A stretch of 20,685 nucleotides of DNA from Hemicentrotus pulcherrimus (Eukaryota > Echinodermata > Echinoidea > Camarodonta > Strongylocentrotidae). The position numbers were made by a program, and so were the translations under genes. This document shows, one piece after another, positions 1 through 11,250 of the stretch; positions within the stretch are counted from its first letter, which is position 1; every line of letters starts with the position of its first letter. The notes below the pieces were generated by a model. That model did not search any database. It was given only the letters and a program-made list of their open reading frames with translations, and was not told the origin of the DNA. The stretch covers positions 35,500 through 56,184 of the forward strand of contig BEXV01000008.1 of NCBI GenBank assembly GCA_003118195.1, read 5' to 3'.

Positions 1-110
1 CTTTTTAGGGAACATGTCTTATCTGATGTTCTTCCACACTTGCATAATGAAAAATGATAAAGTTCACGAATTATTTTTCACCTCTTCCCACAACTCAACC
101 TTCTCTTTAA
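1..110 (-). repeat. Dispersed repeat, copy B (inverted partner of 16324-16433)
   Basis: Read on the minus strand, these 110 bases match 16324-16433 with only three differences, which are adjacent (CAC here against GTT in the partner's complement, near base 36). That is about 97% identity. Both copies can be read as KEKVELWEEVKNNS followed by a stop. The match runs to base 1, so the repeat may continue beyond the window. On the other side homology stops sharply after TTAAAGAGAAGG. No terminal inverted repeats or target-site duplication are visible. Confidence 0.9.
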
Positions 111-409
111 TGCTTATCGGTACACTTAAACTGGTATTTGAATATCGCAAACACATCTACATTATCAAACTCACTGATCCAAAAAAAAAGTGTCAGAATT
201 ATATCATCCGGTCACCTGTTCATTTTCGTTTTACCCCGTAGCAGGTTATTTTCAGCAATGTCCAATTTCAGTTTTCCTTAGAACAAATTGAAAATGCTTT
301 GCTGTCTCACAATTATAGCTTGAACAAATTTGGAGAAGTTTGGAAAAGAACTGAAGGGTGTCTCCTCTCCTTTTTGTATTGCTCTTAAAAAAGTACAACT
401 GAGTATGGT

Positions 410-515
410 ATATTTAGGGGGTAGTTGCAATATGGCGTTTTTGTGCGAGGGTAGTTGCCCACTTGCCCGGTTGTTGAATGCCCTTGGAGTTGTTTGTGGA
501 TGTAGTTGTAAAGTC
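410..515 (+). repeat. G/T-rich degenerate repeat with recurring GTAGTTG
   Basis: The words GTAGTTGCAA, GTAGTTGCCC, GGTTGTTGAATGCCC, GGAGTTGTTTG and GTAGTTGTAAAG recur at 15-30 base spacing. The patch is G/T-skewed and richer in G than its surroundings. The open frames here (330-560 plus, 278-517 minus) follow from this composition. It may be the edge of a dispersed repeat family; the ends are not defined. Confidence 0.4.
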
Positions 516-956
516 ATCTTTTTTTATTCATCGTATAACTTCTTAATGATTAATCAATAATATTGACGCAATAAAAAGTATTGTCTTCATGAAAGATAAC
601 ACCTGATTAACTTTTTATTTTCTGTGTTAATTTTCCTAGAATTAAGTCCAAAGTAAAAGGGTCACGTTTGAAAAAGGGATTGTACCCTTACTTTACTTGC
701 ATTCATCAAAATTGAGTTTTAACGTCCACAATCGTATCAACCGAGTCTGATACTTGACTTGATTTATGCCCGTGAATGATTTATGATTCCATCTGCTGAC
801 AATACATCCAAATACAAGTTTTCAAAAGAAGATTGAAGGAAGCATTTTTTGCATACGGATTTAAAAATCGCCGATGCGATTAGATGGCCGATGACAACTT
901 TAAACTAAACGTCTTAGCCATTGGAAGTTCTGTTTTAATTGTATGCAGTACATAGC

Positions 957-1075
957 TGTTCTAGAGGGGGCTGGGGCTCAAGCCACACCTCAATTTTTCA
1001 TGATTATAATTTAATTTCAGCTAGAAAAAGAATGCAAGAACCATAAGCCACCCTTCCCTCCCCTCCTCTCCCCAA
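957..1075. repeat. Possible dispersed repeat edge (purine/pyrimidine-skewed)
   Basis: A G-rich start (CTAGAGGGGGCTGGGGCTCA) is followed by CAAGCCACACCTCAATTTTTC and later by a C-only pyrimidine tract (CCCTTCCCTCCCCTCCTCTC). Such G-run/C-run pairing is common at edges of invertebrate DNA-transposon remnants, but no clean terminal repeats can be drawn. Confidence 0.2.
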
Positions 1076-2267
1076 ATAATATTCTAAAACATCGCCTGAT
1101 TCGATGGCAATTTAGATCAAGACCATTGCCATCTATCTTTGGTTCACCTTTTGTGTTAACAAGTAATTACATCTTTCAAATGATTTGTTACGTAAAGAAT
1201 ATGTAGCGTAAACATTATGATGTAACTCTGAGAGTGAAAAGGTGGAAAAGTGTCGAGGTACTGAATGCCGCTGGAATGTTAAAAAACGAAAACAGTCTCA
1301 ATACAAATACAGGCATCCAGGAAAAGGGGATTAATGTGCTGGGGCAGAGCAGCTCACTTTCATAATTCTGGAGCTTTTTGAGCAAAATCCTGAAAGGTTT
1401 AACAGTAATTATTAGGATTGCTGATCAGGATCAGTTCACTGATGATGAAAGATAGTCAAAGACAAAGAAATTGTTATTGTTTCGTTTGTCACACATCTCG
1501 TAAACAACCTGCCGGGGTTCAGGTAATTTGTACTGCGACTTAGTGTTGAATCTTTACATTAACAAGAGTGTAACTTTCCTTATGTACATGCTTAAAATGT
1601 ATGAAGATTTGTTCTCTCAATAATCTTGGGCTGAAATCTTTCAACGAACTTATTTCCTGTCAAGACTCATTACTTGTTTTATTACTCATTAGCTTTCATT
1701 ATGTCTATCAAAAAGGAGCTTGCGTAAAGCCTCTCATAACCAGTCATATACCGATTAGATTAAACGGGTAACGAAACAGGGTAAACAAATATGCCATTTC
1801 CGGCGTACCTAAGTAATTTCCCCTATCATTATTTCACAATAATTGCTATCATTAAAACCCGAAACAATGTTTCTTAATTACTTCAAAGCCATTGATATGT
1901 ACTTCGAAATGGTCATAAATCCTTTGTAATTATTTGACAATACATTTAATTGTCCTTGGTAAACACCCTGGGAACGTCTATATCTTTATAACTACTATAA
2001 GCCTTTATTTATTAAGGGATGCCTGATCAAAATCGGCGTAAATGATTATGAAATCGACGTGAATAGTTCGCATATCACTGCACAGGAGGCGTAATTTTGT
2101 TGACGGAGTACTGCGTCATCGACTATAGCGCGCCATCTGACGCACCATGTGAGAATGATGTGAGAGTGACAGTGATCATTTTTTTTTTCATTAACAGAAA
2201 TTAAATGCAAAAAATTGCACAATGGGTATGTCGAATTTCCACCATTCTACCATTCAATCATTGTATA

Positions 2268-2531
2268 TGTGTTATGGTCTAGTGGATAGATCACAGGACT
2301 GCATAACAAGTCACGCGGTTCAAACCCTAGTCCGACACTAACGTCCGTGGCAAGGCGTCAATTATTGCCATTCTTCACCAAGGTGTAAATGGTAACCTGG
2401 TATGCTCGAGTACAATTACTTGGCGGCTCGGCTGTAGATTAACCAGGGTAGTAATACTATAAACGCCAAAAGCGTCACCGCGTGATGTATATTAGCGCTG
2501 ATGTAAGTGGCCAATATTCATTTTTTTAAAA
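2268..2531 (+). mobile_element. tRNA-derived SINE
   Basis: An internal pol III promoter is visible: the A-box-like TGGTCTAGTGG at 2275-2285 and the B box GGTTCAAACCC at 2317-2327, spaced as in a tRNA. The tRNA-like head is followed by a body containing GGCAAGGCGTCAATTATTGCC, CACCAAGGTGTAAATGG and ACCTGG, and by a T/A-rich end near 2520-2531. The T-arm pairs poorly outside the core, so this is not a working tRNA gene. The body style, GGCAAGG(C/A)NT followed by an ACCTGG block, recurs in the element at 11251-11377. The exact ends are estimates; no clear target-site duplication is seen. Confidence 0.75.
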
Positions 2532-2706
2532 TCCCTGAAGTTCAAGGCCTAGTTGAATAAATATATTTAGTTCCTGATTACAAACTTTCGATACAAGGAA
2601 ATGTAAATGAAATAAATATAGTACTTGGCCTTACGCTCAAGAGTCAGGAAGTCAACTCGTGAAAAAAGGAAACATTTTTTTTTATTATAAAGGGCAATAT
2701 TTTGTG

Positions 2707-2731
2707 ACACACACACACACACACACACACA
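2707..2731. repeat. (AC)12 microsatellite
   Basis: Twelve uninterrupted AC dinucleotides are flanked by TTTTGTG and AAAGTC. It is likely to be length-polymorphic. Confidence 0.95.
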
Positions 2732-4445
2732 AAGTCTAGATTTAGTTTAATGTAACACGTACAATTAGTCCAATTTATTGTAATTATTATTTCTATTTTT
2801 CAGGGAAATGATTATTCAAAATTCAGGTACAGCAATGGACATCCCTCTATAGGAAGTAGATTTTCAAAAACCCATTTCTGGTTCCCCCGAACTTTCAAAC
2901 TCATCCACATACTGAATAGATTTATACTTTTCTAGCAGAACTTAGAGCTCCTTTTATTGTAACTCTCCCTGGATGCCAACCGTTCTAGAGAGGAAAATAA
3001 TGTAGAAGAAGGTGAAGAAAATGGGGGGAAATATCTGAACAACCTGACTTTATACGTTGTCATGAAGTCCTTAGTTTGGTTGACAATTCCAGTTTAAAAC
3101 TGTTAACATGGTTAGTGGAAAAATATTCCTTTGCCTTTTAATTGTTCTTTCATTGTTCATTCTTTCTGTTACATTCTGGGTAGCCTGGAAAAGTTAATAC
3201 AGTCATAATTCAAATCAATTCTATAATTCTAATTACATTTTTTTCTTCCAATGAGAATAGAGTTTCAGTCAGGATACTGGTCTTCAAGTAATACTGGTAA
3301 ACGACCTATCAAACCGAACTCAGTTTGACATGTTTTAGTTTCAGTACAATGCAGATATTATAGACAGACAGAAATAACAAATCCCTAGATTTATGGATGA
3401 TGACATCGTTATACAGCACCAGTGCGCAGCAGCGATGTTTAATAATGCCGGAGAAAATCCAGAGTGAATTCTTTAACAATTAGAAGAACGAAATAATTAA
3501 AAAGGGTAAGAACGGAAAGAAAAAGAGAAAGATACGAAACAATGGAAGCGCAGATAACATATCATTTTTAAAACAAATTGTGATAAACAGACCAGCAAAA
3601 AAGACAGAAAGGAAGGAAGGAAGAGGGGAAAAAAAAAGTAAGAAAAAAAGTTAAAAAATAAATCCATGGCGGTAACAATCATCATAATTATGAAATAATA
3701 TTTTCTTTTGTTCTGGGGAATTCCATTCAGCCAGGAGACTTAAAACACTCCACAACTGCCAATCTTTCACAATCATTTTCCTTAACCTATTGAGTTCCTC
3801 GTTTAACTTAAAAAAGCTTAACATGTTTCTCCGTCTTCTGTATTTAGGTCTAATCTTTCTTTGAACAACATATGCGTCTTTTTTCACCGTGTCTTTTTAG
3901 ATAAAATTCCAATGTCTTTTCATGTCTCTGGTCCTACCATCGCGACTTTTATTTTATGGTAACATCAAAATGATAGTAACAATTTAGGACCGTATATAGT
4001 TTAAAGGCCTTCTATGCAAGATCACCACCGGAAGAATAGAGTCAACGTGATGAGTATATGACTTGAAAAATGATAACTTAACTTTTGATAACTTCTCTTT
4101 CGTTATACATTTACTGGCATATTATTATACCGATTACATACTTCTATTGTACTACCTATATTTTATAACATGAAGTGAGGTCAGAGAGGGAGAGAGAGAG
4201 AGAGAGAGAGAGCACTATCTTGACTTGAACTGTTGAACGCGTTTACTTTACAAGTACTCCAAGAAATTATTGTAACACCCTGAAATAATAATATCAGAGC
4301 TGAATATATACTAATACAAATTTTAAAAAAGAACTGTCGAATTTTCACGAAATCTCATTCCAAAACTCAGCGAAATTGTTTTCCTTTTTCAATCATTATT
4401 TCAGTCACTAGTCAGATAACATTTCATAGGAAAAACTTTAGATAA
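2732..4445. other. Intronic DNA with an A-rich purine tract and a (GA)n microsatellite
   Basis: There is no credible gene. From about 3480 to 3660 the plus strand is strongly purine-biased and contains GGAAGGAAGGAAGAGGGG and A runs; the minus-strand Phe/Ser-rich ORF there is its shadow. A (GA)n run lies at 4183-4213. A 78-codon minus-strand frame at 3887-3651 opens with GTG rather than ATG and follows a stop directly. Confidence 0.6.
4183..4213. repeat. (GA)n microsatellite
   Basis: A run of AG dinucleotides with a single GGG interruption (AGAGAGGGAGAGAGAG...) is flanked by GAGGTC and CACTATC. Confidence 0.95.
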
Positions 4446-4652
4446 CTTAAAGATAAAGACCAGTTATGGTCATGCGATTGCATTGTGAACGAAACGTTGT
4501 GGAATCAATCAGAAAAGGTTGATCATCTAGCATGTAAGTATATTGGTTTGTACTTCAAGGTTCTGGAATCATCAAAATGATAAGAAATTTGGCACAGTCT
4601 TGATAAAGTTAAAAGCACTGTACACAGTATATGGGACTACCCCCACACGTGC
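4446..4652 (+). repeat. Coding-like repeat, copy D: frame-broken
   Basis: This plus-strand segment is homologous to 16708-16509 read on the minus strand. The best block runs from TGGTCATGCGATTGC through GGTTCTGGAATCATC to AAATTTGG. Unlike copy C it is not open: it has a stop in the VKE region (TTGTGAACG), an extra 11 bases near 4595-4605 and a missing 7 bases near 4630. It is a decayed relative. An ORF from 4543 is just the shifted frame of this repeat. Confidence 0.8.
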
Positions 4653-4664
4653 GCGACACGTGTG
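4644..4664. promoter_or_regulatory. Perfect-armed palindrome with two CACGTG E-boxes
   Basis: CACACGTG (4644-4651), a 5-base spacer CGCGA, then CACGTGTG (4657-4664) form an inverted repeat whose 8-base arms match exactly. Each arm holds a CACGTG E-box, the core for Myc/Max/USF/CLOCK-type bHLH factors. It sits at the downstream edge of repeat copy D. Copy C also ends at a CACGTG (16509-16514), so the motif may be part of the repeat. Confidence 0.4.
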
Positions 4665-6009
4665 TTATATCTATCATGTCCAAATATATATAATAATTTA
4701 CCAAATATATCAATTAGTAGGCGGTTTCTCGGCAAAATGTGTATGATCACGTATTAGTCAAAACATATTCTTTTACATGATTGGTAATAAGAGCTTCTAT
4801 TTCATTTTTTTGAGATAGGGACGTTTGATTCCAAAACTGGTCTTTACCTTTAATACAAGTAAATATCAAATTGATATGTTGAAATTGCTTATAATTTTTT
4901 TTTAAAGTGCTTTTCATTTATTAAGAAAGTCTTCTTATCTGGTTACTTTATGATCTGAGAAATTCGCGTCTTTTCCCTTTAATCTTTTTATCCTGTAATA
5001 TTCATCATCCTATTTTGGTAAACTCCAGTAGAAATCGCGACGTAATATTGACCGCAATGATGGTCTCAACAGGAGAGAAAAAAGTTACTTTGTGTTTATT
5101 TTCTCTTCTATTTTCTCCTAGTATTGCGCTCCCGAATATTATGAATTTCCTCATCCTTCAATTCGAAGTCCCGCAATTTCTTTTTACCATTCAAGCCATA
5201 AGAAATAGAAATGACACGTTAACTTGAAATCTTGCCATCTTGTTTGATGCTACTACCTTTAAATAGAAGAAAAAAAAATCCGCTTTACCGTGTTTACAGA
5301 GAGACGCTCTTTTAAACATGCCACACAAGGAAATATCGAGATAGAAAATACTTCCTTCCTCAAATTAACTACTAAGAAAAACATATTTTATGCAATAATG
5401 CTGCTCTTCACAATACACGTTGAATAATGAGCCTTTTGCAACAAATAATACGTGACTTGGGTGTGTAAACTTGACGCATTCTCAGAACTCAGATCAAATC
5501 AAACACGAGTTTATGATTGTGTTAATGAGACGACTGTACATCAATGGCGATACAGATGACATTCGTTTGGCGTTCCGTCGGGAAAAAAATTCAGACAGTA
5601 ATGAGTACAAGCTAAAAAGTCGATCGTAAACTTTATTTGGTTAATCCGGTCAGAAATTTATTCACAATCAGACTCCGAGAGAAGACTCTCAACATAAGAT
5701 TCTACCAATATAGGATGCTCGACATTAATTTTGTTCCTGGGACAATAATTGGTTCGCGTCAATTTTCTAAATTTACCGGATTATTAACGTAGACGTTGGA
5801 CCCAACACCATAACTATCTCTAACCCCAACCTCAAACCTAAGAATCCGATGGCAACCCAAACACTATAACCATATATTTTTGCCTAAATAAACCCCAAAA
5901 CAAATGTCTGGTTAACCACATTAATGTCTTTGAAGACCCACCAGGTACAGAGACATGCAGAATGCTGCAGAAACTAAAAGCTACACAGATTCTTGCGTAA
6001 TATAGTATG
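4665..6009. other. Intronic DNA, no gene seen
   Basis: AT-rich and closed in all frames beyond about 70 codons. Around 5800-5900 a C/A-rich stretch (CTCTAACCCCAACCTCAAAC) recalls degenerate telomere-like words, but there is no regular period. Confidence 0.6.
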
Positions 6010-6310
6010 ATATACTAGGGAGCACACTTTCACCTTGCCGGTCATATACCAAAAAGTACCCTCGGAACTGCCTGGTGGTATTGAACTACGTGGAGATGTC
6101 GGTTGTTCTCGGCACCTGGAACGAGGCTCGATCAATCAGTTTTATTCGCCCCAAGACAAGGTCAGGCGAGCCTCTCAAATATTTAGGGGTGGGTGTAACT
6201 ACCCTGTAATGTGTCACATCACATACCCCTGCTCCATATTAACCTCCTGTAATCTGTCAAGATGCGAGAGTAAAATCTCCGAGCCCTGGTTATAACTCCT
6301 AACTCACGAC
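6010..6310. repeat. GC-richer patch, possible old transposon fragment
   Basis: Base composition changes abruptly: CCTTGCCGGTCATATACC opens a block with many CG and GG steps that returns to AT-rich DNA after ACTCACGACAGATTTAAAGG. A plus-strand open frame of 86 codons (6035-6295) shows no recognisable domain, and its first codon is not ATG. The shift suggests an inserted element, but no boundary repeats are visible. Confidence 0.25.
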
Positions 6311-8645
6311 AGATTTAAAGGTAGTGCCGGTGATATTCACGACTTTTTTTTCTCTGCCTTTAATTTTTGGCCTCTAAAGAAAATATCAAAGAGATTTCAA
6401 TATTCTTCAGCTGTAATTTGAGCTCCTCAAGTTATCATCTTAGCAAAACCTCAATGAAAATATAATGGCGGATGTATCATTGGCTAACATGTTGATGCTG
6501 TGAAGTTGTTTAATGAAGTCGTTCAACTGACTTGTTTGAGGAAGTATAGGCCTCCAGTCAAAGTTACTAGGCCTATTATGATCAGTAAAAGAGCAGAAAT
6601 ATCACAATTACAATTTTCTCCCATCACATTTTTTTTTTTATACTGTTGCTGAATTGAATGGAGATAAATTAAATTGCAAATGATATGAAACAATATGTAC
6701 ACATGGTACAATGATGACGATATAACTTGAACACTTTGAGCAGAGCCTTGATACATTTGAATGTCGGCAATAGTCAAACTCCACTCAAAGTGATTTTTAA
6801 AGTATATTTGTATCTCGTGAATTGCTTCAATCAAGGTTCCATAATACATAAACTGAAGAACTTAACAATTTAAAACCGGAATTTCGAGGATATTTCATAG
6901 ACCTAGTACATGTAAAGTCCATTTCTTTTCAACTTCGTAAGGGTTTTCCTTTCCCATAAATTGCTTTTGATTTCTGCAGCAGCTTGTACAGTCTTGATAA
7001 GGGCGATGGCGAAATTTGAGATGAACTCGGTACCAAGTTGATATTCATATTATGGCTTGCCGTAGATTTAAAAGACATGCATGTAGAAGTTTATGAGACT
7101 TGAAATATGAAGCCTTAGGCTGCCTTACACAGGTACAGTGAGATCATTTTATGTGCCTCTTCCTAACGCACAATACTGCTTTCGGTAAACCATACATTAC
7201 AATTCCCTACATGCTGGTATCAAGCGAAATTCGAGAAATAGGCCTCCTTGTTTTATCACTGCCAAAATCGCAACCATATTCAAGTGAAGCGATATCAATT
7301 ATAAAGGAATGTTTGTTTAAATTACTCCTATTGGTTCCCAATCATTTAGTATAGTTGCTTTCACCTTTAAGAACATCGATGTCTGTTTTTTATGACTAAA
7401 GCTCTTCCTGAATTATCATACCGATTGCTTAATGGGGTTGAGTATAAAAATGCCAAAATAAGCATTATCATACTTGTCACAAAATCTTTCTACAAAATTC
7501 GTTCTTTTGATATCATAGTCTTGTTTGCAAATGCTGCGTACGTATCTTTTAACTGTATCTTTTTCGTCATTACCTCAACTAAATCCCCTTAATAATGACA
7601 AAAGAAAACGTCAATCACTCACTAGAGCGCAACTGTGACCTAAAATCTATGAAAATATTGAATTTATACCACTTTCACAACAAAATTGTGGACGGCTTTC
7701 AAACAGAACATTCAATTGTCCACAATCTTTCATCTAATAAGGACAGGCATATAAATCTATTAAGGTGATTGACAGAATTCGTCCATTAACATGAGAGTAT
7801 CTGCACATCATGTTCCTAATATTACCTTAAATACATAAACATGGAATGAAAGTCCATCCTCCCCTGAGTCATGTATCCATTAACTAAACAGGGCTTTAAA
7901 AAAACACATCAGAGTTGCATAAAACGTACATATATATGTTTTTGAATGCTTTTTATATGATTGTGCACTTGATGTAAACTTGCATTTTTAGTCTTTGGAC
8001 TTATGACAAGTCTTGAATAAAACCTTATTTGAATTAAATTGTGTTGAATCTGAATTATGGATTCCTTTGTGATCGATTTCATTTTGAGTGCGTGCGTTCT
8101 TATGTGTGTGAGTGTGTGTGGCGGGTGGTTTTATTAATGAGCTCAAGCTCCGTTTTTGTATTTGTGAACCTCTTTTTTTTTTAATGATTGATTATAAATC
8201 AAATTACCATTGGTTTTAATAAAAATGCATTGATATAGGTCTCTACAGAGTCTTTTCAATATTATACCACATATTATTATAAAGCCTATACTAAAGGCAG
8301 TTAGTTCCCATGGTAATTTTATATTGCTTTGATTTGATTTGATTTACTAATCGTCATAAATTAGTTGACACTGATCTTTTGTGACGAAGGGGTTGGGGGA
8401 GGCAACACCGGTTCGTTGCATTTTAAATACAAGCATATCTTGTATCACTGTAAAAATATGAGTATATCAGTTCAACAAAAATCCATCCTTGTGTCTCAAT
8501 TTGTGACAGGAGCATGTTGTAAAGAAAGAAAGAAATCACATCGCGATGTTGCCATATCCAATATCAATTTTTGTATTTCCATCAAATTTATCCGAGGCTG
8601 AAACCTCATCCCTCTCCAAAACAAAAAACGGGGTTGTAATTCGAG
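6311..8645. other. Intronic DNA, no gene seen
   Basis: Long AT-rich interval. A 108-codon minus-strand frame (6849-6523) ends in a hydrophobic stretch (ALLLIIIGLVTLTGG), but it has no family signal and random frames of this length occur in AT-rich DNA. A GT-rich microsatellite lies at 8102-8120, and ATTTG repeats at 8327-8346. Confidence 0.55.
8102..8120. repeat. Short interrupted (GT)n microsatellite
   Basis: ATGTGTGTGAGTGTGTGTGG, GT repeats with one GA interruption, followed by GCGGGTGG. Confidence 0.8.
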
Positions 8646-8698
8646 TGACCCCGCGAGGTCAAATAGTTCGACTCTTCCCACGGGCTGACCTCTGACCT
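8646..8698. promoter_or_regulatory. Nuclear-receptor half-site cluster: everted pair plus perfect DR1
   Basis: TGACCTCTGACCT at 8686-8698 is, on the minus strand, AGGTCA-G-AGGTCA: a perfect direct repeat with one-base spacing, the classic site for HNF4, COUP-TF and RXR-type dimers. Upstream, TGACCC (8646-8651) and AGGTCA (8656-8661) form an everted pair with a 4-base spacer. Four half-sites within 53 bp lie in a GC-richer patch (about 8590-8750) of otherwise AT-rich intron, which makes it a candidate enhancer of the Six4/5 gene. Binding is inferred from the motif only. Confidence 0.4.
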
Positions 8699-11250
8699 GG
8701 GAGGATCGTAGCAACAAGAAACAGACGGTTACTCTGGTGACTGTTTGGGGATTTAGTCAAAACAAAGGCACTTACTCAAGTTCAAAGTGACGGTGCTAGA
8801 CTGATAAGGGACCTTCTTGGTGTAGTTTGCGTACATAGGAGAAAGAACTGTGGTTTTGACTCCACCTAAATCAGGCATTTATCAAAACAGGTCCATTTCT
8901 TTCTCCTTCAAGCAAATTTGAAAACATAAATTTCGGAGCATAGACTAATATGATACCGATTCATAATCTTACTTTGTTAAATACAGAAATTATGGTAAGA
9001 CTGGTATTAAACATTGACCTATAATCATCATAATTCATTTGATAAATCTAACTGTTAAAACAGTTATTTAATACTGAGTAGTCATTTTACTCGAACTCGA
9101 GCAGAACTCTTTTTACATATTTAACTAACTTAAAGTGATTTCCTGCATGAATTGCACGTTATTCAAACTTTAAGAGATTATTTGTTTAATGAAAATGGAG
9201 CATAGTTATGAATACTCAAGTGCAAGATGAAAGTCTTCAGTCTTTACTTAAAGGTACTATGTCTCATTTGCAGCCAACATCAAATTGTGTACTGGAACTT
9301 TGTAGAAATTATGAATGTGTCACGTAGGTCCTATTTGTGAAATTAAACGTTAGAAGTGTTCTGATATTCATATTATGCAAGGAAACCCGTTTACTTTCAA
9401 GACTTTACTTTCGGACACTGAAAAGGGTACATGAATTTTGTCTACATTAATAACCGACTTCTTGTAATAGCCAAAATTAAACTGATTGACTCTTTGCGCA
9501 TCACAAAATGTTCGACCAATTTATAAGTACAATGGTCTGAAAATCAAACTATTACTTACTGTCTTGGTAGCACTTAAGTCGATTTGACAATGAATGGTCG
9601 TTATTTTCGCACTTAAAGACACTTTCAAGCCCTTTTTCTTTTGGAGGAAAGTTCTACAATAGTAATATCTTTCAAATGCCGTTGGAATTTAACCTTTTCA
9701 TTTTTGGTCTGCAAATGGGATATAGCACCTTTAAAGGCAAACTTCAAAATATGGAAAAAATTTGAATCATTGTTTAATTCTTATCTTAATTTTACACAAA
9801 GGCTGGAACAGGAACCATGTTGAGAACGGAGAGATTGTCGATAGTAGGTACTCATCTTTCATTGAAAGGAAAAGAAGAAGAAGAAAAATCACTACACCTA
9901 ACGGAAGGAAACCCATATGGTGGTCTTAACTCTAAAATATATTTTAAAAAATCACAGAATATAGGCACAAAATTAGAGAAATATTATTGTATAAACAGCG
10001 TTCATTATAAGAGGTACTTGTATGAAAACATACATAATGTGTCAGGCCTCGTTATAAAAATATATATATTTTGCCGAATTGCATATCACATAGAGAGCAA
10101 ATAAATATAATAACATTCTCTATAAGATCGAGAATCTTTTAAAACTTGTGTCATAAAGGATCATTTATATGGAAAGGTAGTTTGTCAGTGATCATAATAT
10201 CAAAGGATTACCGACGAAAATCTTACGATAATTGACAAATTGCACAACTAAAGGAAATTTGTAAGATTTTATCACTTTGATATCATAATTGATATCTAAA
10301 GTAAAGTGGTCCACAGCTTCAATGGCATATTGTATTTTATCTTTAACAGTAAACGAAGGATTATGCATGGTGTCTGGATTCTCAACTTTCTGATCCATTT
10401 AGAAATTAGAATAACATATCTGGCTAGAAAATCTTTTCAAGTTGAAGGCTAATCGAGCTGACCCTATATGACGTGCAGGAATTTTAGCATATCAAATACG
10501 TGTGCAGTCAATCATATTTACTTACCTCACCCGCTCAATCCAGTGTCATTGCACTTTGAATGTTACATTTCAATAATGACCTTTTATCCTGGCTTTTTTA
10601 TCATTTTTTTTAAAATTTACAATATTTTGAAATCTGTCTCATTACTTTCAATCTCAATTACATTCATATTTTCTCTTTTCATTTCTATGTACATGTATAT
10701 TTTTGTGAGTCTCAGTACTTTCTTTTCTAATTCATGTAACTGTCGTCTCCTGCCGTGTAAGTTCTCCAAATATACATATATACGACATAATTGCTTACGA
10801 GTATCATGAGGCAGAAACATATTTTCACAGGTTACAAAATTGAATTTGGATATAACAACAAGCCCCTTAAATTACTCCAAGTTCATGTTGTTGATTTTAA
10901 TCTAAAAAAAATGATTATGGATGTAATGTTTTCGGATTTTATTCTATTACTTATTTAACTAGCATAAAAGTATGAGCGTTTAATCATTAACAAGTGCCAG
11001 CTTAAACATCATTTCACAGTTAATTGTATTTGGCTTAGATTTTAAGGTTGAAATTAAGAAAATATACTGTGCGGTGCCCTTTGTTGTATGCACCGTTTGG
11101 TTAATATGAAACAATATGCACCTGTTGTGAATATGAAACATTAAGAAAGGCTTCAAACTCAGTAACTTAGCAAAAGGCTCAATACTGCTTGTATTGTTGA
11201 TTTTGTGGTGGTGGTTATTTTAAATGACTGCTAAGAAAGCATAAATGCTT
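8699..11250. other. Intronic DNA, no gene seen
   Basis: AT-rich. The most protein-like frame is on the minus strand at 10820-10617 (67 codons): a Lys/Glu/Leu-rich stretch containing HELEKKVLRLTKIYMYIEMK with a coiled-coil-like spacing. It has no family match known to me and no clear splice signals, so it is not called as an exon. The plus-strand frame 10468-10809 is its overlapping hydrophobic complement. Confidence 0.5.

Larger units (their letters stand above)
111..2267. other. Intronic DNA, no gene seen
   Basis: Apart from the G/T-rich patch (410-515) and the possible repeat edge (957-1075), this is AT-rich DNA with stop codons in all frames. A small GC-richer spot around 2085-2160 (GCGTAATTTTG through GACGCACCATG) has no recognisable motif. 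Confidence 0.6.

Noticed and set aside
2271..2340. Functional tRNA gene
   Set aside because: A- and B-box words are present, but the T-stem does not pair outside the GG/CC core, no proper acceptor stem forms, and a SINE body follows.
3651..3887. 78-codon basic minus-strand frame that looks protein-like (KYRRRRN, NEELNRLRKM)
   Set aside because: It opens at GTG, not ATG, with a stop four codons upstream, and no acceptor or homologue was identified.
5800..5905. Telomere-like or satellite array (CTAACCCC, CAACCTCAAACC words)
   Set aside because: No fixed period or repeated unit; only a C/A-rich stretch.
6523..6849. 108-codon minus-strand frame with a hydrophobic C-terminus
   Set aside because: No family motif and AT-driven composition. 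Frames of this size are expected by chance on two strands of 20 kb AT-rich DNA.
10468..10809. 113-codon plus-strand hydrophobic frame
   Set aside because: Phe/Ile/Ser-rich translation of a T-rich strand, complementary to the frame at 10820-10617; no evidence of a gene.
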